DNA from: Puccinia triticina
Taxonomy: Eukaryota; Basidiomycota; Pucciniomycetes; Pucciniales; Pucciniaceae
Length of the DNA: 64,000 nt
Reading direction: 5' to 3'
Assembly: GCF_026914185.1 (NCBI RefSeq)
Contig: NC_070567.1
Location: forward strand, 5,420,001 to 5,484,000
Position numbers and translations under genes: made by a program. Below are positions 46,655-58,286 of the stretch, piece by piece. Position 1 is the first letter of the stretch, and every line of letters starts with the position of its first letter. A model generated the notes under the pieces. That model worked only from the letters and a program-made list of their open reading frames with translations, was not told the DNA's origin and searched no databases.

Positions 46655-48340
46655 AGCACAGGCAGGAATGCACATGCAGCTGAGCTCAGTGTGCATTTGG
46701 TGACATAAGCACTGAGGATGATGTCAGAAAACACAACAAAAGCTTTTGGAAATTCAAACAAACAGAAAGCATGGATTGGGACAACTTGCAGATCACAGAC
46801 CACTTGAGTCTGGAGCGGAGCGGTGTGGTGATCAATTCTGGCACACGTGTCAAATCTTCCACATTGAAATCAGTGCGGAGTGCAGACAACACAGAATGGA
46901 ATGGAGCAGAGTGCACAACTGAAGGCAGCAAGGCGGCGGCGCACGGAGCTTAACAGCGCAACTGGACTCAAAATAAGCAGGCCAGAACGGACTGGCTAGT
47001 GGAGGCAGTGATTGGGGGAAGCCATGGCAGCCAAATCGGGCTATGTCAGTGGGTGTAGCTGGCGCGGAGGCGGCATTTTGGATCCTGACATCATAGGCTA
47101 GACAGGGGTGTGGAAGCTAGGTAAAGGATTTCAACGGCGGAGACAACAGGAGTTAGTGTGAGAGCAGAGTTTGGTGGATGACCTGCGTGCATGTGTATAG
47201 CGCTTGGCAGATGAAAAGTGTGTGCGTTTGAATGGAGTTTGTGGATGGCATGTGTGGGAGGCGGGTGGAGGATATCTTCTAGTTCTCTTTCTTTTCTCTA
47301 TAAAAACACAGTGGGGGAGGGAGGATTCTGCCTCATACTCCCCACAGACTTTCTTTTGTGATTTTTACTTTACTTTGCAGACTGTTGCACTTCTTTTATT
47401 TTGTGTATGTTGCAGAGTGGAGTTTTATGTTGCAGAATCGTTTTATATGTGTCACTGTCATTGTGTTACAGTTGTGCTTTGCAGAAGTCTTATGTTTGCT
47501 TTGCGGCTGTTTCTTGCTTTTTCTCAGAGTTTTGTGGGGCAGTTATCTTCTTTTATTTGGTGGAGCTTTATTTCTTTTTTACAGTTGACTTCTGAGTAGA
47601 TTTATTACTATACTTGCTTTACTTTATTTACCCTGCTCAGAGCCATACAACATTGGTGGAGTTTTCCAAATCGCCCAACTTTCTCCGGGATAATCTTGTG
47701 GAGGATTGGTGCGGAAATTGTTGGATGGAGAGCTTCATAGATTTGATGATTTGCAAATGAAGAGAGAGAAAGAGACTAAGTATGCTATCTACAAGTGCCT
47801 GTGACAGGTGTCCCAGCCAAGATATACAAGAGTCACAACAGAAATTTTTGTTATGGTACCACCTTCTTCCACTACAGCGGAGGGTGAGAGCTGGACTGCG
47901 GCAGATCAGGTGCGTGGACTGGTAGCAGCAGTGCCGCAGCGGGTTAGCTAGGGCAGCTGAAGCGGGACCCACCAGAGGGTTGAGCTGGTGAGAGACTAGA
48001 GATGGTCATTTTGCACCCGCTGGCGGGTACCCGCCACCTTTCATGATGCAACTGTGTGCCCTGGCAGGTACCCAGGGCTGTTGTGGAGTGAATTCCTTGA
48101 GTTTTTACTAGGATTGAACATCCCACACCGCCATGGGTACCTGCGAGGGCACACAGTTGCCTTGTGAAAGGTGCAGGCGGGTACCCGCCAGCAGGTGCAA
48201 AATGACCATCTCTATGAGAGACTGGCTGTCGGGGGATAGACTGGTTTCTCTTCTCTTTCCTTTTCATCATCTTACTTACTACTCATCATTGTACTTACAA
48301 TTACAGACGGTACAAGAGTATTAGGAGAGTTTTATGTGAC
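46655..48340 (+). mobile_element. LTR-type retroelement remnant
   Basis: Contains a TATAAAAACACAG promoter-like box (47299), a pyrimidine/TTG-rich downstream stretch and, near 47652, an ATTGGTGGAG word following CATACAACA that could mark an LTR end plus primer-binding site. Blocks are shared with 11640-12295 in the opposite orientation. A hAT-like MITE is inserted at 47997-48214. No gag, protease or reverse transcriptase motif is present, so this is a fragment or a non-autonomous element. Confidence 0.5.
47997..48214. mobile_element. 218-bp hAT-like MITE, target duplication TGAGAGAC
   Basis: The ends TAGAGATGGTCATTTTG and complement are perfect inverted repeats, followed by CACCCGC..GGCGGGTACCCGCC. 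TGAGAGAC flanks both sides (47989-47996, 48215-48222). The related repeat copy at 11640-12295 has an uninterrupted GGTGAGAGACTGACTG, which is the empty site and confirms the 8-bp duplication. Confidence 0.93.
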
Positions 48341-48778
48341 CTTTATTTGCTTAATTGCTATTGTGTACTTTGTGTGTGCCGTGCGGAGTGCAGAACTTCA
48401 TTAATTGTGGAATCTTCTGCTAAAGCTCAGGCTCACTTTGGAGCGCTGAAGATGAGTGGAACATAACAGTGCAGAGCGGACTTCATTGATAATCACTCAA
48501 GCCTGGATAAACATTCTTGAAGAAGGCAGATGCGGACATTTCTTACCGTAACCAACCGTTATTTTTACACTAGAGGAGAGCTCCTGGCCTGTAGGAACCT
48601 GAGGCAAACCTGAAGAACTGGGGAGGAGGCTTTGGCCAGGCATTAGTGGAAGCAGAGAAGAAAGTGAGAGGGCAAGCTTTTATGTCATTGGGTTTTTTAA
48701 TGCTGCCTGGGGACAGAATGCAAAGCCAAAAGAGGAGGATTTTTTATTTATTTTTATTTTCTCATTAATGTGATTACT

Positions 48779-49108
48779 GCAACGGTGGGCCGATGCGTTA
48801 CGTTACGATATTTCGGCCTAAACGCGTGACGTATCGACCGTTATTTTTAAGAAAAAGGGGTTAATTTTATCGAAAAAATATCGAATTTTCAATACTTTAC
48901 GATAAATTACAATACGTTTTTGGCTGTATCTATGAAAAATGGCCGATATTTGCTGTTATTTAGGATATTTTTGCGTATTTTTGCACCCGCAGGTGTTATA
49001 GTTAACTTATTTTATACACTCGATAATCTTAATTTTCTGTATTTTAACTTATTTTTCGATACTTTACGATACTTTACAGTTACGGTTTACTGTAACGGCC
49101 CACCGTTG
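48779..49108. mobile_element. MITE with CAACGGTGGGCC ends
   Basis: Inverted ends CAACGGTGGGCCG and CGGCCCACCGTTG surround a 330-bp AT-rich interior with many TTACGATA/TATCGTAA words. The flanks TGATTACT and TGATTAGC share six of eight bases, so an 8-bp hAT-type duplication is possible but imperfect. Confidence 0.6.
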
Positions 49109-49251
49109 TGATTAGCACAGAAATGGGGAGGCTTGGGCATTAAATGGGGGATAATTTTATGAGCAATAGTATGGGCTCTAATTTACTGACTGCACACTCA
49201 TGGTTTGAGTCTGAGAGGCTGTAGATCCAGGGCTCTTCCTCATCCTGCAAT

Positions 49252-49662
49252 CAACAATGGCAAGTTCCTTATGTTATGTTATCCAGAGGGATTTTTTGTA
49301 ACATAAATTTACACTGTTACCAGATAATTTGTTATTGTTACATATCTGGTAAAATTTTCCTGCACACTTTTGGATAACATAACAGGGGGGGGGATTTTCC
49401 CCTCAATACTCTGAAAAATATTGCCAGTCATGCGCTAACCGTGTTATCTGGTGAAAAAACACCGTAAAATGGGCAAACAAATCTGTGTTATCCACATGAT
49501 ATCCCCCTATTGTTGTGGGGGATAAGTCAACAGGTCTCATGAATCAGGAAAAAAGTAAAAAAAAAAATGTAAATGAAACATTGTTGCCGTTAGCACAACA
49601 ATATTGGCACCATTATGTTATCTGTTACTTTTTGTTACGGATAACATAAATTCCCATTGTTG
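49252..49662. mobile_element. MITE with CAACAATGG and TTATGTTATCC ends
   Basis: Inverted ends CAACAATGG and CCATTGTTG, each followed inward by TTATGTTATCC or its complement. The flanks CTGCAATC and CTGAAATC match at seven of eight positions, allowing a one-base shift of the left border. The interior is AT-rich with repeated GTTATC/GATAAC words and encodes nothing. Confidence 0.6.
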
Positions 49663-51345
49663 CTGAAATCTACCATATAGGATCCAGAAACCCCAGATCA
49701 CATCTTCTTCTCCATAGACTTGACCATCATACTCCAGTACACAGCTATGATTTGTTTTGGGGATTTTTTGAATTATTTCAAATCCTAAACAATATTGAGG
49801 AATTCAATTTCCGGCTCCCAAAAGATCTTAGGTAAAAATTTGGTCCTGGGGATGGGGGGGAGGGGGGGATTGAAATCTAGTCCTCTTGATGTCTGCTACT
49901 TTTGGGAGTCGGAAATTTAATTTTTGCCAGTTGATTAGTTGTTAAGGTCTGATCTGTGGAGAGGAAGAGATGGTCTGAGGTCTGCAATTCTGGGGGTTCT
50001 GGATCCAATATGGTAGATTACCAGATGAGGAGGGAGCTTGGATATCCAGCCTCTCAAACCATGAGTGTGTGCTCTATGACATGTAAGTGATAGCCATATA
50101 CATGAGAGCCTACACTGTAGAGCCTGTGCTACAGTACAATCAGTTAAGCCCTTATTATTATTATGATTCTTGAAAAGCTTGAGGGGACTGGGTTTGGCGT
50201 GTGTGGGTTGCTTGAACCGCTTTTCTGAGTGTAAGACCAATTCAAACTGTGATTTTATAAAAATCATTATAAAATCAAAATTTATGTGCAACTTCTGTCA
50301 GGGCTAGAGCGGGGCAGAGAGGTGTGACACAGAGTGAGTGGCGCGGGTTTAGGCCCAAACCTTAAAAAATGCGTAAGGTTATATCATAGAATAATAGACC
50401 CTTAGGTTATTATTACATTGATTAGACTTCCTAGCTCTTAATTCTGCTCTTGAGCTTCGTCGGTATAACCCTTCATGAAGTGGCTAACACACACCAATTC
50501 TTCTTTTTCTCACCACTTTCCACATCCTTTCCACATCCTTTCCACACCTTCTTACGCCTGTTTCTAGTACGACCTGTTCCCAAAGGGGTGTCAAACATTC
50601 ATGTTATCTCTCATCTAACTACCCAACGAGAGTCCAAGTACCTCGTTGCTGGATTGCCCTGGTCTTTTGGCTTCAGGAAGCAGCATCAGACTTGTAGACT
50701 TATTCCAATCCACCATACTGTAATCATTATATTGACTTCAATGTCCGTATCACTCTTAGTAGTCTACGGCAATAGCTGAGTATGTAGCACAAGTCTGAAG
50801 TTTCGTTCGCAGCAGCGCGCGAAGGCAGCATTCAAAATGCGGGGCCACGGGGCCACCTCCTTAGCCCCTCTGACTGCGCTGGTGCATTTGGTACAGCTGA
50901 GAGGTGCGCATAATGCGCCGCGCAGTGCTGTGCAGGTCCCTTGAGACAGTTGGACCGACTTTCGGTTTCAGCCCACCAAACAGGAACCCAAAATCCCACG
51001 TTGACGAGCACCACCACCGAGTCGGCGTCTCTGCCTATTTAAATACCAGCAATCCTTCGGTACTCCACCTGATCAAGCTAGATCAAGCCCATTCATTTTT
51101 TGTCTTCCAGACGAAGATCCAATCTTTACATATCTCGCGGCAAGCATCTCAAGACTCTTCATCCTCTCTTGGGTCCCGCTATCGACCGACTGGCTATCGA
51201 TTCGAACTCTAGCCGCCATTGAATTCTAGCCCGTTGAAATTTCTCGCCCAAAGAAGACTGGTCAGAAACCTCCGATTCGGACCTTTTTCGAAAGTTATTA
51301 ACGAGACGTGAATACCACCTGCGACGAACGAACCGACTAAAAACA
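49663..51345. other. intergenic region upstream of the MARVEL-like gene
   Basis: No gene is supported. A G-rich run GGGGATGGGGGGGAGGGGGGG lies near 49855. The 100-300 bp before 51346 contain a TATTTAAATA box (about 51035) and CCACC-type words that may form the promoter of the downstream gene. Confidence 0.35.
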
Positions 51346-52209
51346 ATGACGATGTTTATGTTATCGTGGTGCCACAATCCTTCGATAATCAGGATGCACA
51401 AGATCCGTCTGTTCTGCCATATGGGACTAGCACTCATGGCCGTCCTCATGCTCTCGTCTACCTCGGTCGTCCTAGCTTACTCCATCAAGATGTATCATGG
51501 CTCGTTTCTCCACTCTGTCCCCGAGATCCTGACTGCCAGCGCGGTCAGCTTCATCATCGTCGGCTTGGCTTGGCTTCCGAGTGACCAACACTTGGGCTCC
51601 TATGGGCTCCCCCTCATGCGAGCTGTTTGGCAGGAGCTCCTCTGGTCTGGTACTCTCACCCTAGGAATCGGAGGTCAGTCTTTTTTTTCTGCCCATCTTG
51701 ATCTCTCCAATCGTTCGTAGTGGATTGACGACATCGCTTGATTTGCTCGGTATCTCGACTGAAGCCGCGTTGGCTTCATTGCACGAATCAACCCCTGGCT
51801 TGATGACCAGCTGCGTAAGTGATCACCAACACTGATGATAATTTCTGACGGTGGAGACTGACTTGAACGACGCTTGACGCACTCTTAGGGCCGTTACTTT
51901 ATCTGCCGAGGCTACATCTTCATCTTTATCGTTACGTGGTTCGGATGGGCCATGATCGCGTTGCCGACGGCCTTGTTACTCGTCAGCGCGCTCTACCAGA
52001 TGAAACGCTCACCGATCGGCGGATCCGTCTGGCAGATGGACGTCGACCGCTTTGAGTACTTCTGGCCCGGACAAACCCATCTCAAGGCCAGACGAGTCAC
52101 GATGATCAGCGGACTCCCTCGCGTTCAGCCCGACCTATCTGACTTGAAATCTCACCCGGACGGCTTATCTTTCGAAAATGAGAAACAAGCCTCTTTCCAT
52201 AATTTCTGA
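51346..52209 (+). CDS. small four-helix membrane protein, MARVEL-like, 3 exons
   Basis: Exon 1 starts at 51346 and exon 3 is 51889-52209. Four hydrophobic segments are seen, in order: LALMAVLMLSSTSVVLAY, ASAVSFIIVGLAWL, a weaker one around WSGTLTLGIGG, and FIFIVTWFGWAMIALPTALL. The short polar tail ends in FHNF. This layout, a conserved CR start to the last helix and the length of about 240 residues fit fungal MARVEL-domain proteins that organise plasma-membrane patches. The middle joint is ambiguous. A standard donor (GTCAGT, 51674) needs the acceptor at 51763-51764 and gives 232 aa. The donor at 51678 (GTCTTT) with the acceptor at 51719-51720 keeps GLTTSLDLLGISTEAAL in frame and gives 248 aa. 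The first ATG is used; later Met codons at residues 3, 5 and 17 are also possible. Confidence 0.65.
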
Positions 52210-54579
52210 TCGACCATTTCCCCCAACTTCTCCCTTTCTCTCATGCTGAACTGGTCAAGTCCCCAAACCCAAGACCCCATATCCCTCCAATCAAGGACTC
52301 ACGACCGTTCCCTAGCTGCATTCCTGTTTCTCTTCTCATAGTCGATTTTCTTTGTGGTTTTCCAGCTAGGTGCTTGGTTTTCATCAAGTCTTTTTCTGAA
52401 ACATTTGTTGTTGTTTTAAACAACTTGCACGTCATCTTTTGATCCATACCGAACGACTCACCTTTCACGACTCATCCCCGCCCTTGTCTCTTTCTTTCTT
52501 TCTTTCTTTTTTGGAATAACTCATCAATTGTTCGTCGCTCTCATTTGATCATGATATGCTTCTTGTCATCTTGTTGATTGACAAAGAGGACCTCGCCTGA
52601 CTTGCTCCTCTTTATGCTGAATTTGTCCTCTCTATTGCTGCTCCTCCTAGCTTACTGTTTATTTACTGTCTTTATCATATATAACGCTTCATCAAACTAC
52701 ATTTCGTCGAAGTTTGAGCAGTGCCAGAGCTAACTGGGCTGCAGAGTGGACCCATTCAGTTGACCCCGATCTGTGGGCTGTTGCCAGGCAGCAAAACAGT
52801 GTCAGAGTAAAAAAGGTATGTAGACTGTCTTACAGCACAAGGGATGAGGGTGAGCCCAAGGCAATGTCTCCTTGGGTCTGGTAAGCCGGAGGATGAAGCA
52901 GGGCAGTTCAAAGAGAAGAGTGATTAATTGATTGGTTCACTGAATGAATGCCAGTATTGTAATTATTACACTGAGAAGGACAGATACTCACTATGCACTC
53001 CCAATGACTGGCAGGAGGGAAAACCTTTTGGTTCATACAATACTACTTCGATCCCGAAAAGGATAAAGGATATAGTAACAGCTCGTCGATAGCAATGGCA
53101 TGAACACATAGGAGCTTCTTCTTGTTCGGTTTATTGCCTCTGACGATCCACACCCATACATGTACCCCTGCTGCAACGGAAAGACTTTATGTGCCTGAGT
53201 CTATGAAGTATAACTGAGTGCAGTCGAGCACGCGGGCCGTGGAGATTCATGAGTAGAGGATGATTTCGGAGTGACCTCTGTCTGCGCCTCTGACAGCAAG
53301 GTTGAGGAGCTGGACACGATTCGAGCGGGAGAGTGAATGTTCGGTAGGACCATGAGGCTTCTTTGGTCTCCTCTCACATGAACCCTTCATAGAAGAGCAA
53401 CTCTTGACCAAAGGAAACTCATTACAAAATGTTGATGGAGAGGTTTGAACGATTTCGTGAGCCTATGCATCATCTTGCGAGCTCTGGTCAGGAGGCCAGT
53501 CGAGAATCAGTCGTTGAAGCCATTTATTTGCCGCAACAAGTGGGCCAACGTGGGCTTCGCTCCCGTGACTCGTCCATGTTTACTTTAGGAAATACTGAGT
53601 GGAGGCATGTCTCATCGCCATCCGGCACTCCTGTTTTGCGCCTTACCTATCACCACAAGGTATCGGAGGACAACGATCATTATAACTTGCTTAAATATCT
53701 GTTTGATGCTGTAAGATTGAGAAATATAAGGAGGCAAGGAAGCTGCCATAAGGGATTTCCCTAGCAGCCGTTCAAGCTTGTATGCATTGGCCCGGATGGA
53801 CCTGCAAGGTTATGGACTACCGTTGGCGCTTAGCAACTTCGGGATGCCCAAGAAGCATTTGATGATTGTCGGGGGCTTCGTGATCCTCGTCCCCTTTTTT
53901 TGCATAGCAAGCAAGTGTGAAGTGTCGGGTGAATAAAAGCCGTTGGCTGGTGCGTCTTTCCTCTTTGAGGGTCCGCCCTGAGTTTGAGTGGGGAGCTCGC
54001 TGGGGGATTTCATGCAGGAGGAGGGCAGTCGATGATCGATCGCCGGGCAACTCCCTTGGTCCGCTTTAGGAAGCTTTGCCAGCTGGCCTCCTCGGCCTCC
54101 AGCCCAGCCAGCCAGCCCAGCCATGAGGAGTGTCCGGATCTGAGTGCTGTGACAGCCGAGGATGGTTGGGAATGGATAAGCCAGTCGTTGAGGAGCTATC
54201 TATGCACAGGGCCTGCCCGGATTCCTTAATACGTCACTCCCAGGCCCATCCTCCGCCAGCAGCTTGCCCAGAATGAATAAGCAGACAAACACGCAGCTTG
54301 GCTCTCTCCTTGGCCGCTGTTGAGCGTAATCGGTGGCGATCATCAGCTTAAAACAACCATCACTGGGCCCGGCTCAGCTCCATTCTCCCCCACAAACAAT
54401 CTCCGTAAGAAACTCCATAGAGATCTACAACTGGATCAACCCTTGCCTCCTGTCTTCCATTCTGATCAGCCCTTGCAAGGGGGGATTCCACTCTCAAGTC
54501 GGGCCATCCTCTGGACAAGATCTAGTAGCGCTTTATAAAAAAGCACCCAGTCTATATAATTTTGCGAAGGCAATCCAAC
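52210..54579. other. intergenic region between the MARVEL-like gene and ERG4
   Basis: Contains a TTTC tandem run (52490-52510) and the 3' flank of the MARVEL-like gene. The last few hundred bases before 54580 should carry the ERG4 promoter (CTATATAATTTTG at 54552-54564 lies just before the ATG). One candidate small frame (53429-53764) is listed separately. Confidence 0.35.
53429..53764 (+). CDS. hypothetical 111-aa open frame, weak support
   Basis: An uninterrupted frame from ATG to TAG: a polar, Arg/Ser-rich product (MLMERFERFREPMHHL...) with no signal peptide, membrane segment or recognised motif. Its composition is plausible for protein, but there is no neighbour, splice or similarity evidence. 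It could equally be a chance frame in the ERG4 upstream region. Confidence 0.2.
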   Translation: MLMERFERFREPMHHLASSGQEASRESVVEAIYLPQQVGQRGLRSRDSSMFTLGNTEWRHVSSPSGTPVLRLTYHHKVSEDNDHYNLLKYLFDAVRLRNIRRQGSCHKGFP

Positions 54580-57071
54580 ATGAAACAAGTCATCGACTCG
54601 GCCGTCGGCGCACCAAATCCACCCGGACCGGACGAGAAGCAGTACTCCGAGAAGTCAGGATCCTATCAAACTGCCAACAGCAAAAATGACAATAATCTCA
54701 TCCCGGGAAAATTCAATCCCGATGTAAGCTAGCTCCTCATGTCGAGTAATCCAATTGGATGGGTCTTGTTTGGCCATCAATCTTTTCTCCGCATGCTGCT
54801 TGCTGTATTACGAAAAGCAGTTAAGCAAGCTGACTCTGACCATTCGCCTCTCTCTCGTTCTTTCCGCTCATCTTCACCAGGCAGACCCTCACACACACTA
54901 TGAATTTGGCGGACCTTGGGGCTCATTGGGTCTGATGATCCTGTTTCCCTGCCTGATGTACTACTTCTTCATCTGTGAGCTTAGCAGTCAAAGACCGCAC
55001 ATATTCTCGCCGTCAACTCCATAAATATTATCTAATCGAACCGAAGCGTTTCTTGTGATCCAGGTTTGTGGTGCTACGATGGAAAGCTTTCGAGGCCTGA
55101 CTCTCTTCATCCTAAAGAGGTTATCCGATGGTCGACCGAGTTTTGGCACTTGATCAAACTGGTCAGTCCTTCTTGATCTTGTCGACCAATCAGGGGAAGG
55201 GGCAATTGATTGATTCGAGCGTGTATTGTGTTGGTGGTATGTCTAGCACACCCGACCTACTTGGAGCGCGACATATCTCTACATGGGCTTGTTGCTCCAC
55301 CAGGTCTTCCTGGCTTGGTATATGCCTGGCGTTCCGCAAGAAGGCCTACCGGTCCCATCTCTGAATGGCGGAAAATTGTCCTACTACTGCAAGTATCTCC
55401 ATCTTTTTTTTTCGTTTTTTGTGCCGTCTAGCCTCTCAGTTGCGCTTGGAATTAATGGGACCATGGGCATTGTAATTAGGCAATGCGCTTTGCTCTTGGT
55501 ACGCGACACTTGCGACCGTCTTCGTCCTACATTCCGTTTTGGGAGTCGTCCGACTGGGTGATGTGTTCGATCAGCTTGGCCACCTGATGACCATCGCCAC
55601 TATCTTCGGCTTTGCCATCTCCCTGTTCTATTACGTCCTGCCGATCTTGCAAGGCCAGGCTGTTAGGATGAGCGGAAATCACGTTTATGATTTTGTAAGA
55701 TTCCTCGTTCATATAACAACCATCTATTATCTTGTTGCTCTTCGTACTTTTCGTCTCTCACATACACTGATGGATCTCTCTAACCCACAGTTCATGGGGG
55801 CTGCCTTGAACCCACGAATTGGCCACATTGATGTCAAACTATTTGCGGAGGTCCGAATTCCCTGGGTCCTTTTGTTCATAATTTCAGTTGCTGGCAGTGT
55901 CAAACAGTACGAAAAGATCGGCTACGTCACGCCGAATTCGCTCTTCATGGTCTACGGAACTGGTCTGTGAGTGATCTATCCTGGAGCTCAATATGTCTGC
56001 TTTTATCATACCTTTCACTGATGTCCTTTTCATTGTTTCCCTCAGTTATATCAATGCTTGCGCCAAGGGCGAGGAATGCATACCGTTAACCTGGGACATG
56101 GCGTTTGAGAAATGGGGCTGGTTGTTGAGCTTTTGGAATTTCGCAGGTGTTGCGTTTACATAGTAAGTAATGAGAACTGGCCGGCCTGTTTACCGAAAAA
56201 ATATATGAAAAAACGGACATTCCTGGACCTAACCATTCAATCTTTTCCCCCATCCATTCGCAAGCTGCCATTCAGTGATTTACATCACCAATCAGCCTCC
56301 TTCAAAATATCACTTCTCAACTTGGTCCTACGCCGCGTTGTACTTGACTTACACGGCGGCTTACTACGTGTTTGATACTTCAAATAGTCAGAAGGCTCGC
56401 TTTAAAATGGAGAATGATTCAAAATCTCAAATCACAAGTAGAATCTACGGCTTTCCTCAATTGTCTTATGGAACCCTGAAGAACCCAAAAGTTTTGGTCG
56501 TCGGGAACGGTGATCGTAAACTTCTTATTGACGGTTGGTGGGCTGTCTGTCGTCATCCTGTAAGTGCATTCACCATCCCCCTCCACTCCTCATAGTATCA
56601 ACTCGCTTTCCTTATTTTCGTACAATTTTCTTCGATCAAAAATAAAAGAACTATACTGCGGATTTCATTCAAGCACTCTGCTGGGCAGTCTGCTCCGGAA
56701 CTGGAAGTTTGATTCCATACTTTTATCCCGGTAGGTTTATCTTTTGGCTTTGAATAGACTAGCCATCGTGCAGCTCCAGTAAAGATAAATCGCTGATTCA
56801 TGTTACCGACATGTGATCTACTTCTTTGCTCAACAAATAGCTTTTTTTCTGGTGATGATCTTACATCGATGTACTCGGAATTTCGATAGGTGTTCAAAGA
56901 AATACGGAAAATCGTGGGACGAGTATTGCACTCTTGTCCCTTACAGGTGAGTTGCACCCCCTTCGCCGATCTTTCTACACAAAAAAGGAAACCTTGCGGA
57001 ATTAGAGACACTCTCGGCTGACTGTATTTTTGTTTCCTCTTGGTAACAGTTTTATTCCCGGCGTCATCTAA
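54580..57071 (+). CDS. ERG4: delta(24(24(1)))-sterol reductase (ERG4), 11 exons (496 aa)
   Basis: Exons: 54580-54723, 54881-54974, 55064-55161, 55247-55388, 55480-55694, 55791-55966, 56046-56162, 56265-56559, 56649-56730, 56841-56946 and 57050-57071. The enzyme performs the final NADPH-dependent reduction that yields ergosterol, in the ER membrane. Family blocks are clear: [105 protein letters not shown] and EYCTLVPY. The length (496) is close to the yeast enzyme (about 473). Intron 4 is GC-AG: the donor GCAAGT at 55389 is needed to rebuild [13 protein letters not shown]. The last junction gives Ser in VPYSFIP where the family usually has Arg. The other ERG24/ERG4-family member, C-14 reductase, is less likely because of the [12 protein letters not shown] and HRCTRDF-type signatures. 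Confidence 0.95.
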
Positions 57072-57767
57072 AAGTAGTCGTTATTGTTATTTTGAGGCGG
57101 ATCTCCAGATGTAACAAAATAAGTTATCAGATTGTAATGTTTTAGCTAATCAGAACTGGATCAATTAAACTTTTATCTTTTTAATCAGGAACATAGATAT
57201 TTTTGCTACATATGTTTTGATCCTGCAAAAGCATCTAACTTAACTAAGTCCCTCTCTATGTGGAGGGGGGACGCCGTCCCGCAGGGACCCTCCGAAGGAG
57301 GGACTTGTGCGCTATGTCGCCCCTCTTGCCTGAGAGCATCAGGAAAATCGAGCTTTTTTTCAATCTGCTGTACAGCTGCCATCTCTTATTGGGTGACTAC
57401 AAAGTCACCCAGCAAAATGAGGGGCTTATCCAGGAGAATCTCTGTGTCTCCTTCTTGAACTTGTGAGGGCCTTCAATGCTTGGTTAATTGTGTGTTTTCC
57501 AATTTTGTCCCTCCAAAGAGACTGAAACAACAAATCCTGTAACAACTGCCACATCTCATGGAACAAAGATTCCGCATGAAATACAGCAGTTGAAATGATT
57601 AATCAAAAAGTGTAAAGAACCATTGCTACTTCAATATCTATACGCACTCATGGGCTACAGTCATTGAAACAGCATAGTATGTTTCAGCACTGAATACAGT
57701 TTGAATGTGTGGAAGTGCCTGGAATTCAAGTGTAATGCCCCAGAGGAAATAAAAAATCTAAACATCA
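57072..57767. other. 3' flank of ERG4 and a GGAGGGACTT hairpin module
   Basis: After the 3' end of ERG4, 57245-57305 holds the module AAGTCCCTC..GGGACGCCGTCCC..GGAGGGACTTG, a compound hairpin like those at 43260, 44515 and 58202. No gene is present. Confidence 0.45.
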
Positions 57768-58014
57768 CACTGCAAAAAAAAATTGGTCAACTGCTTGCAG
57801 TTGACATGCAGGATACTCAAGTCAAGCTACCATTGTAACTCCACCTGAATGCACAAGTGCCTTTGTTGGCACAGTCACTGTGCTAGGTGCACAGTGACTG
57901 TGCATTGAAGCTTGGGTTGAGTCAAACCTTGGGTAAGGCTGGTGTAACACCACAAGCTTCCTCATAGTTACCAAATGTCAACTGCTCACAGTTGACACAG
58001 TTTTTTTTGCAGTG
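57768..58014. mobile_element. 247-bp CACTA-like MITE, target duplication TCA
   Basis: The ends CACTGCAAAAAAAA and TTTTTTTTGCAGTG are inverted, with TCA on both sides (57765-57767, 58015-58017). Subterminal GTCAACTG(C)..CAGTTGACA palindromes lie inside both ends, and a GCACAGTGACTGTGC palindrome sits in the middle. The CACTG ends and 3-bp duplications match the smaller element at 38904-39010. Confidence 0.7.
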
Positions 58015-58286
58015 TCAGGATAGTGAAAGCAGCTGATGGGATGGAGACAAAAAAAATAGTAGGTACATGGGGACCGCTTGCGTGGTCCCAGAAATGAAAA
58101 CTAGAAGGAAAAGCGTCCAGAGACGAGTGCGTGAGGTTGATTATGAAAAACTGCCCACCAAAAGCTGAAATGCTCTCAGGCCACGGAGTCAACTTAGCAC
58201 GTAAGTCCCTCCGTTGGAGGTTGCTGCGCTCCCCCAAGGAGGGAAATTAGCTAAGTTAGCAAAAGTATCAATGTCCATCCACTTTA

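Noticed and set aside
47204..47599. 131-codon frame rich in Phe, Leu and Cys
   Set aside because: Lies in TTG/pyrimidine-rich LTR-type sequence just downstream of a TATA-like box; no recognisable protein.
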